Assembly (NCBI RefSeq): GCF_000421625.1
Contig: NZ_ATXJ01000002.1
Location: forward strand, 1-64,000
Length of the DNA: 64,000 nt
Direction: 5' to 3'
Origin: Thermus islandicus DSM 21543
GTDB lineage: Bacteria; Deinococcota; Deinococci; Deinococcales; Thermaceae
Positions 20,280 to 28,289 of the stretch are shown here, in pieces (the first letter of the stretch is position 1; each line of letters starts with the position of its first letter). Under the pieces are notes generated by a model, which saw only the letters and a list, made by a program, of their open reading frames with translations, did not search any database and was not told the origin of the DNA. The position numbers and the translations under genes are program-made.

Positions 20280-21062
20280 ATGCGCTGGCTGCGGGAAAAC
20301 TGGCTGGATGCCCTCATCTTCCTGCTCATCGCCCTGGTGGCGGCAGGCATCGTGCTCTACCTGACAGGGGTCAACCCCTTCGCCCGCCCCCAGGCCGCCC
20401 CACTGCCCGCGCCCCAAGGTTCCCCTTTGCCCCCTCCGGCCCAGGCCTCGCCTCAGCCTGCCCCCAAGGAGGTGAAGCCCCCCGAGCCGGTGGTCACCGT
20501 GATGCCCCTGCCCCGGGCCCCGGAGGAGCCCCCTTCCAAGCCCGCGGAGGCCTCCCCGCCCAAGCTCCAGCAGGCTGCGCCGCCAAAGGAAAAGGCCCCC
20601 CAAAACCCGCCTTCTGGTTCCCCAGGGAGCTACCGCGTGGCGGTAGGGGCCTTTGCCAACCCGGAAAACGCCGCGCAGCTAGAGCGGGAGCTGGCGCAAA
20701 AGGGCTACCCGGCCCGCCTCGAGGCCAGCGGCTCCCTCACCCGGGTGGTGGTGGGCCCCTACGCCAGCGAGGCCGAGGCCCGGCGGGCGGCCGAGGCCCT
20801 TTCGGCCTACGGGGCCCAGGTCTACCGCGGCCAGGGGGCGCCCCCTCCTAAAGAGGGAAGCGTTTACCTCCAGGTAGGGGCCTTCCAGAAGGAGGCGAAC
20901 GCCCTGGCCCTGGCGGGAAGGCTTAGGGAGATGGGCCTCCCCGTGGTCTTGGTGAAGGACGGGGTCTACCGGGTGCGGGTGGGCCCCGTTTCCCCCGAGG
21001 AGAAGGAGGCGGTGAGGTCCCGGATCGCCGCCCTGGGCCTCCCGGCCTTGGAGGTGCCATGA
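20280..21062 (+). CDS. SPOR-domain cell-envelope protein
   Basis: The 260-residue product has one N-terminal membrane segment (about residues 11-30), a long Pro/Ala/Lys linker (about 35-115) and two SPOR repeats: YRVAVGAFANPENAAQLERE and VYLQVGAFQKEANALALAGR. Known SPOR domains bind denuded glycan strands at the division septum, so a role in cell division or envelope upkeep is likely. It is cotranscribed between the TPR gene and rex; its stop overlaps the rex ATG. Confidence 0.85.
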   Translation: MRWLRENWLDALIFLLIALVAAGIVLYLTGVNPFARPQAAPLPAPQGSPLPPPAQASPQPAPKEVKPPEPVVTVMPLPRAPEEPPSKPAEASPPKLQQAAPPKEKAPQNPPSGSPGSYRVAVGAFANPENAAQLERELAQKGYPARLEASGSLTRVVVGPYASEAEARRAAEALSAYGAQVYRGQGAPPPKEGSVYLQVGAFQKEANALALAGRLREMGLPVVLVKDGVYRVRVGPVSPEEKEAVRSRIAALGLPALEVP

Positions 21063-21694
21063 AGGTCCCCAGCGCCGCCATCAGCCGCCTGATCACCTAC
21101 CTGCGCATCCTGGAAGAGCTCGAGGCCCGGGGCGTCCACCGCACGAGCTCGGAGCAGCTGGCGGAAGAGGCCCAGGTGACGGCCTTCCAGGTGCGTAAGG
21201 ACCTCTCCTACTTCGGCTCCTACGGCACCCGGGGCGTGGGGTACACGGTCCCCGTCCTCAAGCGGGAGCTCCGCCACATCCTGGGCTTGAACCGGCGGTG
21301 GGGCCTCTGCATCGTGGGCATGGGCCGCCTGGGGAGCGCCCTGGCCGACTACCCGGGCTTCGGGGAGAGCTTTGAGCTAAGGGGCTTCTTTGACGTGGAC
21401 CCGGAGAAGATTGGGCGCCCGGTGCGGGGAGGGGTGATTGAGCCCGTGGACCTCCTGCCCCAGCGGGTGCCTGGGCGGATAGAGATCGCCCTTCTCACCG
21501 TGCCCCGGGAAGCAGCCCAGGGGGCAGCAGACCTTTTGGTGGCCGCGGGGATCAAGGGGATCCTCAACTTTGCCCCGGTGGTCCTCGAGGTGCCCAAGGA
21601 GGTGCCGGTGGAGAATGTGGACTTTTTGGCAGGCCTCACGCGCCTGAGCTTCTTTATACTGAACCCCAAGTGGGGGGAGGAGATGATGGGATGA
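21059..21694 (+). CDS. rex: Redox-sensing transcriptional repressor Rex
   Basis: Rex senses the NADH/NAD+ ratio and represses respiratory and fermentative genes. The 211-residue product has an N-terminal winged helix (AAISRLITYLRILEELEARG, and VTAFQVRKDLSYFGSYGTRG as recognition helix region) and a Rossmann domain with GMGRLGSALADY. The C-terminal NFAPVVLEVP and helix mediate the domain-swapped dimer in known structures. It overlaps the SPOR gene upstream and a lipoprotein gene downstream by four bases each. Confidence 0.96.
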   Translation: MKVPSAAISRLITYLRILEELEARGVHRTSSEQLAEEAQVTAFQVRKDLSYFGSYGTRGVGYTVPVLKRELRHILGLNRRWGLCIVGMGRLGSALADYPGFGESFELRGFFDVDPEKIGRPVRGGVIEPVDLLPQRVPGRIEIALLTVPREAAQGAADLLVAAGIKGILNFAPVVLEVPKEVPVENVDFLAGLTRLSFFILNPKWGEEMMG

Positions 21695-22131
21695 GAAGGG
21701 AGAAGCTGGTGGCACTCTTGCTTTTGGGCGGGCTTCTTGCAGGTTGCGGCAACCTTTTTGGAGGCGGGGTGATCTTCGGCGGACCCACGGTGCTCGTGTC
21801 GCGGGAGAACTTTTCCGTTACCACAGAAAAGGACCAGAGCAACAACACCTTCTACAACTACAGCTACACCCTCGCCCTCTACACCTACCCCGGCTCGGGG
21901 GTCGGGTCCGTGGTCCTCCTGGACGCCTCGGACAACCCCGTGGACGCCCCCTTCACCATCCCTCAGGCCTGTCCGCCCTCGAGCCCCGATCCTTGTGGGC
22001 CCTACACCCGGAGCTACCAGAAGCGGACCTCCGCACCCTTGGCCCCCATTCAGGTGGTCAAGTACCGCACCGTCTCCGCCAACGGGCAGTCCAAGGTGGT
22101 CCCCCTCCCCGCCCCCATAGATATTTACTGA
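21691..22131 (+). CDS. Putative lipoprotein downstream of rex
   Basis: The 146-residue product starts MRREKLVALLLLGGLLAGCG, a lipoprotein signal with lipobox LAGC (Cys19). The rest is hydrophilic, rich in Ser, Thr, Tyr and Pro, with two Cys in a short loop (ACPPSSPDPCGPY) that could form a disulfide. I do not recognise a family. The ATG overlaps the rex stop (ATGA). Confidence 0.7.
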   Translation: MRREKLVALLLLGGLLAGCGNLFGGGVIFGGPTVLVSRENFSVTTEKDQSNNTFYNYSYTLALYTYPGSGVGSVVLLDASDNPVDAPFTIPQACPPSSPDPCGPYTRSYQKRTSAPLAPIQVVKYRTVSANGQSKVVPLPAPIDIY

Positions 22132-22164
22132 GCCTCAGGGAAAGGTTGCCCGGACCACCTGGCG

Positions 22165-22170
22165 TATACT
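22165..22170 (+). promoter_or_regulatory. -10 box (TATACT) for the polyprenyl synthase, leaderless
   Basis: TATACT lies 7 nt before the ATG in a 46-bp gap, so transcription should start at or very near the ATG. No SD is present. A TTGCCC upstream is only 13 bp away and is too close to be the matching -35. Confidence 0.65.
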
Positions 22171-22177
22171 CAGGGGC

Positions 22178-23131
22178 ATGGGGTTCCTCGCCCTTCCCGC
22201 CCTCGAGGCCTCCCTCCGCCGGTTTGAGGAGGCGCTTTCCCAGCTCGTCCAGTCCGAGGTCCTCTTCATCCGGCTCATCCACCAGGACCTGGTGACCGCC
22301 GGGGGAAAGCGCATCCGCCCCCGGCTCGTCTTCCTGGCCTCGGGGGCCCTGGGGGGAGCCCCCTTTGAGCTGGAGCTCGCCCTGGCGGTGGAGCTCCTCC
22401 ACTCCGCCACCCTACTCCACGACGACCTCATCGACGAGGCCGAAACGAGGCGGGGCCGGGAGGCCGCCTACCGCCGCTACGGGAACGCCGTGAGCGTTCT
22501 TTCCGGGGACTTCCTCCTCTCCCGGCTCCTCCACGTGATCGCCAAGACGGGGAGCCTGAGGCTGGTGGAGATGTTCGCCGAAACGGCCAAGACCCTTTCC
22601 GAAGGGGAGGTCTTGCAGTTCCAGGTGGCCGCCCTGGAGGACTACTCCCTAGAGAACTACGAGAGGATCATCACCGCCAAGACTGCGGCCCTCATGGCCT
22701 TGGCCGCCGAGGGCCCCGCGGTGCTCAAGGGGGTGGACGGGGTCCAGAGGGAGGCCCTGAGGCGGTTTGGCCTCCTCTACGGCCAGGCCTTCCAGATGCG
22801 GGACGATTACCTGGACCTCATGGGAAGCCCCGAGGCCCTGGGGAAGCCCGTGGGGGGGGATGTGCGGGAGGGCAAGGCCACCCTCATTTCCCTCCTCCTC
22901 ATGGAGCGCTTCCCCGAGGTGCGGGAGATCCTCAGGCGCAGGGGTAGGGAAGAGGGCGACCTGGAGCGCCTTAAGGCCCTGGCCCGGGCAAGCGGGGTAG
23001 CCGAGGAGGTGGAGGCCCGCATTCGGGAAAGGGCCCTTCTGGCGGTGGAGGCCCTAAGACCCCTTCCCGACTCGCCCTACAAGGCAGCCCTCCAGGAACT
23101 CGCCCTGGGGGAGGCCAGGCGGCTCGCCTAG
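22178..23131 (+). CDS. Polyprenyl diphosphate synthase
   Basis: Trans-prenyltransferase that condenses isopentenyl diphosphate units into long isoprenoid chains, for example the menaquinone side chain. The 317-residue product has GGKRIRPRLVFLASGAL, the first Asp-rich motif in LLHDDLIDEAETRRG and the second in FQMRDDYLDL, plus KTAAL. The bulky residues before the first motif set chain length, so geranylgeranyl, heptaprenyl or octaprenyl products cannot be separated by eye. mqnD in the same region is consistent with a menaquinone role. Confidence 0.93.
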   Translation: MGFLALPALEASLRRFEEALSQLVQSEVLFIRLIHQDLVTAGGKRIRPRLVFLASGALGGAPFELELALAVELLHSATLLHDDLIDEAETRRGREAAYRRYGNAVSVLSGDFLLSRLLHVIAKTGSLRLVEMFAETAKTLSEGEVLQFQVAALEDYSLENYERIITAKTAALMALAAEGPAVLKGVDGVQREALRRFGLLYGQAFQMRDDYLDLMGSPEALGKPVGGDVREGKATLISLLLMERFPEVREILRRRGREEGDLERLKALARASGVAEEVEARIRERALLAVEALRPLPDSPYKAALQELALGEARRLA

Positions 23132-23138
23132 GGCGGGG

Positions 23139-23144
23139 TATAAT
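23139..23144 (+). promoter_or_regulatory. -10 box (TATAAT) for gdhA-gdhB
   Basis: A perfect TATAAT in the 29-bp gap after the polyprenyl synthase gene, 16 nt before the gdhA ATG, giving a leader of only about 10 nt without an SD. No good -35 is visible at 16-18 bp. Confidence 0.6.
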
Positions 23145-23160
23145 CCCCCTCGGTGATGGT

Positions 23161-24420
23161 ATGGCGATTCCCGCTTACCGGCCCCCGGAGGACCCGGGCC
23201 TTTGGCAAACGTTTCTGGAAAGGCTTGAGAGAACCCTGAGGGTGGCCCGGGTTCACCCCACCACGGTGGAGTACCTGGCCCACCCCAAGCGTCTGGTGAC
23301 GGTTTCCCTGCCCGTGGTCATGGACGACAGCAAGGTGCGGGTCTTCCAGGGCTTTCGGGTGGTTCACGACATCGCCCGGGGGCCCGCCAAGGGGGGGGTG
23401 CGCCTCCACCCCTCTGTGACCCTGGGGCAGACGGCGGGCTTGGCCGCCTGGATGACCCTGAAGGCCGCGGTGTACGATCTCCCCTTTGGCGGGGCTGCGG
23501 GGGGGGTGGCGGTCAATCCCAGGCTTCTCTCCCAGAGGGAGCTGGAGCGCGTGGTGCGCCGCTACACCGCGGAGCTCGTCAACCTCATCGGCCCCGATAT
23601 TGACATCCTGGGGCCGGACGTGGGCACGGACCAGCGGATCATGGCCTGGATCATGGACACCTACTCCATGAACGTGGGCCGCACCGTGCCCGGGGTGGTC
23701 ACGGGGAAGCCCCACGCCCTGGGGGGCACCGCAGGCCGGGACGACGCCGCGGGGTACGGGGTGGCCCTGGTGCTTTGGGAGCTCGCCCGAAGGCGGGGGC
23801 TTCCCCTGGCGGGGGCCAGGGTGGCCGTCCAGGGCTTTGGGCAGGTGGGCGGGGCCTTCGCCCTGCACGCGGAGAGGCTTGGCCTCAAGGTGGTGGCGGT
23901 CTCTACCGGACGGGGGGCCATGTACCAAGAGGAGGGGCTTTCCGTGCGGGAACTCCTCGCCCACTACGAGGCCACGGGGGAGCTTCCCCGCTACGACCTC
24001 CCCCCGGAGGAGCTTTTCGCCCTGCCCGTGGATTACCTGGTCCTGGCGGCATTGGAGGCCGCCTTGGACGGGGAAAGGGCCACAGGGGTCAGGGCCAGGG
24101 CGGTCCTCGAGGCGGCCAACTTCGGCCTCACCCCCGAGGCGGAGGCCTACCTCCTGGGCAAGGGGGTCCTGGTGGTGCCCGACCTCCTCACCGGGGGCGG
24201 CGGGCTCATCGCCAGCTACTTGGAGTGGGTGCAGGACCTCAACATGTTCTTCTGGAGCGAGGAGGAGGTGCGGCAAAGCTTTGCCAGGAGCGTGGCCAAG
24301 GCGGTGGCCGAGGTCTCGGCCAAGGCCGAGGCCCTCGCCGCCGATCTGCGCACCGGGGCGCTGGCCCTGGCCCTGGAGCGGCTGAACGAGGCCACGCGGT
24401 TTCGCGGCGTTTACCCCTAG
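23161..24420 (+). CDS. gdhA: Glutamate dehydrogenase regulatory subunit (GdhA-type, catalytic Lys lost)
   Basis: A Glu/Leu dehydrogenase-family protein of 419 residues. The substrate-binding Lys is present ([13 protein letters not shown]), but the loop that normally reads GGGKGG is GGAAGG here (Ala113), so the catalytic lysine is gone. The NAD domain ([20 protein letters not shown]) is kept. This fits what is known in T. thermophilus, where GdhA is a non-catalytic, leucine-sensing partner of GdhB. It lies 8 bp upstream of gdhB and shares long stretches with it, for example [20 protein letters not shown]. Confidence 0.92.
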   Translation: MAIPAYRPPEDPGLWQTFLERLERTLRVARVHPTTVEYLAHPKRLVTVSLPVVMDDSKVRVFQGFRVVHDIARGPAKGGVRLHPSVTLGQTAGLAAWMTLKAAVYDLPFGGAAGGVAVNPRLLSQRELERVVRRYTAELVNLIGPDIDILGPDVGTDQRIMAWIMDTYSMNVGRTVPGVVTGKPHALGGTAGRDDAAGYGVALVLWELARRRGLPLAGARVAVQGFGQVGGAFALHAERLGLKVVAVSTGRGAMYQEEGLSVRELLAHYEATGELPRYDLPPEELFALPVDYLVLAALEAALDGERATGVRARAVLEAANFGLTPEAEAYLLGKGVLVVPDLLTGGGGLIASYLEWVQDLNMFFWSEEEVRQSFARSVAKAVAEVSAKAEALAADLRTGALALALERLNEATRFRGVYP

Positions 24421-24428
24421 GAGCGTAT

Positions 24429-25703
24429 ATGAAGAGCGAGCCCCTTTCCTACCTGGGCAAGGACGGCGGCCCTTGGGAGATCTTCACCGAGCAGGTGGAC
24501 CGGGTCATCCCCTACCTCGGGCGGCTTGCCCCGCTGGCCGAGAGCCTGAAGCGGCCCAAACGCATCCTTATCGTGGACGTGCCCATCCACCTGGACGACG
24601 GCACCGTGGCCCACTTTGAGGGGTACCGGGTGCACCACAACACGGCCTTGGGCCCGGCCAAGGGCGGGGTGCGCTTCCACCCCGAGGTAACGCTTTCCGA
24701 GGTCATGGCCCTGGCGGCCTGGATGACCATCAAGAACGCCGCCGTGGGCCTCCCCTACGGCGGGGGTAAAGGCGGGGTGCGGGTGGATCCCAGGAGGCTC
24801 TCTGTACGCGAACTGGAGCGGCTGACCCGCCGGTACACCTCGGAGGTGGGCCTCCTCCTGGGGCCCGACCGGGACATCCCCGCCCCGGACGTGAATACCG
24901 GGGAGAGGGAGATGGCCTGGATGATGGACACCTACTCCATGAACGTGGGCCGCACCGTGCCCGGGGTGGTCACGGGCAAGCCCCTTGCCCTTGGGGGTTC
25001 CCTGGGGCGCAGGGACGCCACGGGCAGAGGGGTTTTCGTCACGGCCGCGGCGGCTGCGGAGAAGATCGGGCTTCCCATAGAGGGTAGCCGCGTGGCCCTG
25101 CAGGGCTTCGGCAACGTGGGGAGCGCCGCCGCCCGCGCCTTCCATGACCATGGCGCCCGCATCGTGGCCGTGCAGGACCATACGGGCACCATCTACAGCG
25201 AGGCGGGCATAGACCCCTACGATCTCCAGCGCTATGTGGCGGAGATGGGAGGGGTGCGGGGTTACCCCAAGGCCGAGCCCTTGCCCGCCCCCGAGTTCTG
25301 GGCCGTGCCCGCAGAGTTCCTGATCCCTGCGGCTTTGGAAAAGCAGATCACCGAGCACAACGCCTGGCGCATCCGGGCCAGGATCATCGCCGAGGGGGCC
25401 AACGGCCCCACTACCCCGGCCGCAGACGACATCTTGCAGGAAAAAGGCGTCCTGGTGATTCCGGATGTGATCGCCAACGCCGGGGGCGTTACCGTGAGCT
25501 ATTTTGAGTGGGTGCAGGACTTCAACGCCTACTTCTGGACCGAGGAGGAGATCCACGCCCGCCTGGAGCGGGTGCTCCGGAACGCCTTTGAGCGGGTGTG
25601 GCAGGTGGCCGCGGAGAGGAGGATTTCCTTGCGTACCGCCGCCTACGTGGTGGCGGCCACCCGGGTCCTCGAGGCCCGGGCCCTCCGGGGGCTTTACCCG
25701 TAG
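24429..25703 (+). CDS. gdhB: Glutamate dehydrogenase catalytic subunit (GdhB-type)
   Basis: Catalyses reversible oxidative deamination of glutamate to 2-oxoglutarate. The 424-residue product keeps the full active site: [24 protein letters not shown] with catalytic Lys114, and [13 protein letters not shown] with the conserved Asp. The Rossmann motif is [17 protein letters not shown] aggagc precedes the ATG. Together with the lysine-less gdhA it should form a hetero-oligomer. Confidence 0.95.
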   Translation: MKSEPLSYLGKDGGPWEIFTEQVDRVIPYLGRLAPLAESLKRPKRILIVDVPIHLDDGTVAHFEGYRVHHNTALGPAKGGVRFHPEVTLSEVMALAAWMTIKNAAVGLPYGGGKGGVRVDPRRLSVRELERLTRRYTSEVGLLLGPDRDIPAPDVNTGEREMAWMMDTYSMNVGRTVPGVVTGKPLALGGSLGRRDATGRGVFVTAAAAAEKIGLPIEGSRVALQGFGNVGSAAARAFHDHGARIVAVQDHTGTIYSEAGIDPYDLQRYVAEMGGVRGYPKAEPLPAPEFWAVPAEFLIPAALEKQITEHNAWRIRARIIAEGANGPTTPAADDILQEKGVLVIPDVIANAGGVTVSYFEWVQDFNAYFWTEEEIHARLERVLRNAFERVWQVAAERRISLRTAAYVVAATRVLEARALRGLYP

Positions 25704-25707
25704 TTCC

Positions 25708-26235
25708 GTGGACTGGCCCCGCTTCGGCCGCGTGGTCCTTAAGCCCTTTTCTGCGGGGCTTTCCGAGGAGGAGTGGAAGGGGCTCTACGAGACCTTCCGC
25801 GACCCGGAGATCGCGGAGTGGAACGGCTCAAGCCCCCTGCGTACCCCCTTTTGGCTCTTTAAGCGTTTCGTCCTGGCGGAGACCCGGCGCAAGGACCGCC
25901 TCTCCTTCGTCATCCTGGACGAGAAGGGCGACTATTTGGGCACCGTGGAGCTCTACGACCTCACCCCCGAGGAGGCCACCTTGGGCATCCTGATCGGCAG
26001 GAAGGAGCGCTGGGGCCATGGCTACGGCACCGAGGCGGTGCGGGCCCTCCTGGCCTACGCCTTCGGCCCCTTGGGCCTCAGGCGGGTGAGGCTCCGCACC
26101 TTCGCCCACAACCTGAGGGCCAGGCGGGCCTTTGAGAAGGCAGGGTTCCGCCAGGTGGGCCTCGGCCCCGGCCCCAGGGGCAAGGAGGATGTGTACATGG
26201 AGGTGCGCCGTGAGGATTTTGGCTCCGAGGCTTAG
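25708..26235 (+). CDS. GNAT-family N-acetyltransferase
   Basis: A 175-residue protein of the RimJ/RimL type. The acetyl-CoA-binding motif A is LGILIGRKERWGHGYGTEAV, followed by LRRVRLRTFAHNLRARRAFE and KAGFRQVG. The substrate may be an antibiotic, a metabolite or a protein N-terminus; the sequence does not say. The GTG start was chosen because it is the first in-frame start after the gdhB stop (4 bp away); its SD is weak. The last 26 bp overlap the dehydrogenase gene. Confidence 0.82.
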   Translation: MDWPRFGRVVLKPFSAGLSEEEWKGLYETFRDPEIAEWNGSSPLRTPFWLFKRFVLAETRRKDRLSFVILDEKGDYLGTVELYDLTPEEATLGILIGRKERWGHGYGTEAVRALLAYAFGPLGLRRVRLRTFAHNLRARRAFEKAGFRQVGLGPGPRGKEDVYMEVRREDFGSEA

Positions 26236-27100
26236 GGAAGAGGTTTTCGCCCTCCTGCCCAAGGGGGTGGAGGTGCGCTTCCTGGACGAGCCCTGGCCCG
26301 AGGGGGTGGACCTCTTCCTCCCGCCTTTTGGGGAGGAGGACCTGGTGCGGCGGGTCCTGGGGGAGGTGGAGGTGAGGGTGGTCCAGACCCTCTCCGCGGG
26401 CGTGGACTGGATCCTGCCCCTCCTTCCCCCGGGGGTCATCCTCTGCGACGGCTCGGGGATCCACGACGCCCCCGTGGCCGAGTGGGTGGTCCTGGCCCTC
26501 CTCGCCCTCCTCAAGGACCTCCCCGGCTTCCTGGCCGCCCAGCAGGAGGCCCGCTGGGCCCCCAGGCGCCTTCCGGACCTCGAGGGCAAGGCCGTCCTCC
26601 TCCTGGGCTACGGGGCCATTGGGCGGGCGGTGGCGGAGAGGCTTCGGGCCTTTGGGGCGGAGATTCTTCCCGTGGCCCGCCATCCCCGCCCCGGGGTCTA
26701 CACAAGGGAGGACCTCCCCCACCTCCTCCCCCGGGCGGATGCGGTGGTCCTCCTCCTGCCCCTTACCCCCGAGACTCGAGGCCTGGTGGACCGGGCCTTT
26801 CTCCGGGCCATGAGGGAGGGGGCCCTGCTGGTGAACGCCGGCCGGGGGGCTCTCGTGGACACGCAGGCCCTCCTCGAGGCCCTCCAAGCAGGCCGGATTC
26901 GGGCTGCCCTGGACGTGACCGATCCCGAGCCCCTGCCGGAGGACCACCCCTTGTGGCGGGCGCCCGGCCTCCTCCTCACCCCCCACGTGGCCGGCCTCTC
27001 CGAGGGGTTTCCCCGGCGGGCGGCCCGCTTCCTTGCCGAGCAGGTGGGGCGCTACCTCCGGGGCGAGCCCCTTTTGAACGTGGTGCGGGAGGGGTACTGA
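26210..27100 (+). CDS. D-isomer-specific 2-hydroxyacid dehydrogenase
   Basis: NAD(P)-dependent oxidoreductase of 296 residues acting on 2-hydroxy or 2-keto acids. The Rossmann motif is LLGYGAIGRAVAERLRAFGA. The active-site residues are the Arg in LVNAGRGALVD, the Glu in DVTDPEPLPEDHPLW, and the His in TPHVAGLSE. The GTG start has a ggagg 6 nt upstream inside the GNAT gene, so the two are translationally coupled. Which acid it uses is unknown. Confidence 0.88.
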   Translation: MRILAPRLREEVFALLPKGVEVRFLDEPWPEGVDLFLPPFGEEDLVRRVLGEVEVRVVQTLSAGVDWILPLLPPGVILCDGSGIHDAPVAEWVVLALLALLKDLPGFLAAQQEARWAPRRLPDLEGKAVLLLGYGAIGRAVAERLRAFGAEILPVARHPRPGVYTREDLPHLLPRADAVVLLLPLTPETRGLVDRAFLRAMREGALLVNAGRGALVDTQALLEALQAGRIRAALDVTDPEPLPEDHPLWRAPGLLLTPHVAGLSEGFPRRAARFLAEQVGRYLRGEPLLNVVREGY

Positions 27101-27119
27101 CGCCCGCCACGCCGGGCGC

Positions 27120-27204
27120 TATACTAGAGGTCCTGCCCCAAAAGGCAGGGGGCGCACCACGGGGGGAGCCGCCCTACGCCCACCCCGCGTAGAAAGGAGG
27201 AAGG
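27120..27204 (+). promoter_or_regulatory. Promoter and structured 5' leader of the deoxyhypusine-synthase homologue
   Basis: CTGACG (27097-27102), 17 bp, then TATACT (27120-27125) form a good promoter. The leader of about 70 nt is long for this window and contains two hairpins: CCTGCC/GGCAGG (27132-27137 with 27144-27149) and CTACGC/GCGTAG (27174-27179 with 27187-27192). The second ends 3 nt before a strong SD (GGAGG, 27196-27200). No known riboswitch consensus is recognised. Confidence 0.55.
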
Positions 27205-28227
27205 ATGCAGAAGAAGGAACTCCTCTCTACGCCTGTGGAGCCGGTGGACATCAAGGCCTTTGACGCCGGGCCCATCCTCGAGGCCATGGGGAAGACGGCC
27301 TTCCAGGCCCGCAACCTCCACCGGGCCGCGGAGATCTACCTCAGGATGCTCCAGGACGACTGCGCCGTGATCCTCACCCTGGCGGGGAGCCTGGTCTCTG
27401 CGGGCCAGGGCCTCATCGTCCACGACCTCATAAGGAAGGGCCTGGTGGACGCCATCGTGGCCACGGGGGCCAACATCGTGGACCAGGACTTCTTTGAGGC
27501 CCTGGGCCACCGCCACTACCAGGGGGACCCGAGGGCGGACGACGAGGCCCTAAGGCGGCTCTGGATTGACCGCATCTACGACACCTACATTGACGAGGCG
27601 GAGCTAAGGCACACGGACTACACCATTGCCGAGATCGCCGACCGCCTGGAGCCCCGCCCCTACTCCAGCCGGGAGTTCATCGCCGAGATGGGCCGCTACC
27701 TGGTGGAGCGGGGCCTCGGGGAGAGGAGCATCGTGCGGGCCGCCTACGAGGAGGGCGTGCCCATCTTCGTCCCCGCCTTCTCCGACTCCTCGGCGGGCTT
27801 TGGCCTCGTCTATCACCAGGTGAAACGCCCGGAGGCCCACGTGACCATTGACTCCGTGGCCGATTTCCGCGAGCTTACCGAGATCAAGCTGAAGGCGGGG
27901 ACCACGGGCCTGGTGATGCTGGGGGGTGGGGTGCCCAAGAACTTCGCCCAGGACATCGTGGTGGCGGCGGAGGTCCTGGGGCACCAGGTGGAGATGCACA
28001 AGTACGCCATCCAGATCACCGTGGCGGACGAGCGGGACGGCGGGCTTTCCGGCTCCACCCTGTCCGAGGCCCAGAGCTGGGGCAAGGTGGACGCCGCCCT
28101 CTCCCAGATGGTCTTCGCCGAGGCCACCCTGGCCTTTCCCCTCCTTGCCTCCTACGTCTACCACCGGGCTCCCGCCCGGGCCAAGCGGCGCTACGCCGAC
28201 CTCTTCCGGAGGGAGGTCCCCGCCTAG
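27205..28227 (+). CDS. Deoxyhypusine synthase homologue (probable polyamine aminobutyl/aminopropyl transferase)
   Basis: A 340-residue protein of the deoxyhypusine synthase family, which transfers an aminobutyl group from spermidine through NAD and an enzyme-bound imine. The catalytic lysine is kept at SEAQSWGKVDAAL (Lys294), as are TGANIVDQDFFEALGH and PIFVPAFSDSSAGFG. Bacteria have no eIF5A substrate, so family knowledge points to a small amine acceptor (homospermidine-type synthesis) or another polyamine reaction. Thermus makes many unusual polyamines, which fits. The start has a very strong SD (aaaggaggaagg). The gene is monocistronic, with a terminator after it. Confidence 0.88.
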   Translation: MQKKELLSTPVEPVDIKAFDAGPILEAMGKTAFQARNLHRAAEIYLRMLQDDCAVILTLAGSLVSAGQGLIVHDLIRKGLVDAIVATGANIVDQDFFEALGHRHYQGDPRADDEALRRLWIDRIYDTYIDEAELRHTDYTIAEIADRLEPRPYSSREFIAEMGRYLVERGLGERSIVRAAYEEGVPIFVPAFSDSSAGFGLVYHQVKRPEAHVTIDSVADFRELTEIKLKAGTTGLVMLGGGVPKNFAQDIVVAAEVLGHQVEMHKYAIQITVADERDGGLSGSTLSEAQSWGKVDAALSQMVFAEATLAFPLLASYVYHRAPARAKRRYADLFRREVPA

Positions 28228-28240
28228 GGGGTCCTGGTTA

Positions 28241-28273
28241 CCGGGGGGCGCTTTACCGCCCCCCGGCTTCTTT
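28241..28273 (+). terminator. Intrinsic terminator after the deoxyhypusine-synthase homologue
   Basis: A perfect 10-bp stem, CCGGGGGGCG with CGCCCCCCGG, and a 6-base loop, followed by CTTCTTT. This is the best intrinsic terminator in the window. Its loop also holds a TTTACC that is 18 bp from the next gene's -10 box, so terminator and promoter share DNA. Confidence 0.85.
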
Positions 28274-28281
28274 GGTAGACT
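28252..28281 (+). promoter_or_regulatory. Promoter for the methyltransferase/TPR/DUF2325 gene
   Basis: TTTACC (28252-28257), an 18-bp spacer, then TAGACT (28276-28281), which is 8 nt before the ATG; the mRNA is probably leaderless. The -35 overlaps the loop and right arm of the upstream terminator. Confidence 0.6.
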
Positions 28282-28289
28282 CCCGGCAA

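Noticed and set aside
22146-22151. TTGCCC as -35 of the polyprenyl synthase promoter
   Set aside because: Only 13 bp from the -10 box, too short for a sigma-70-type promoter.
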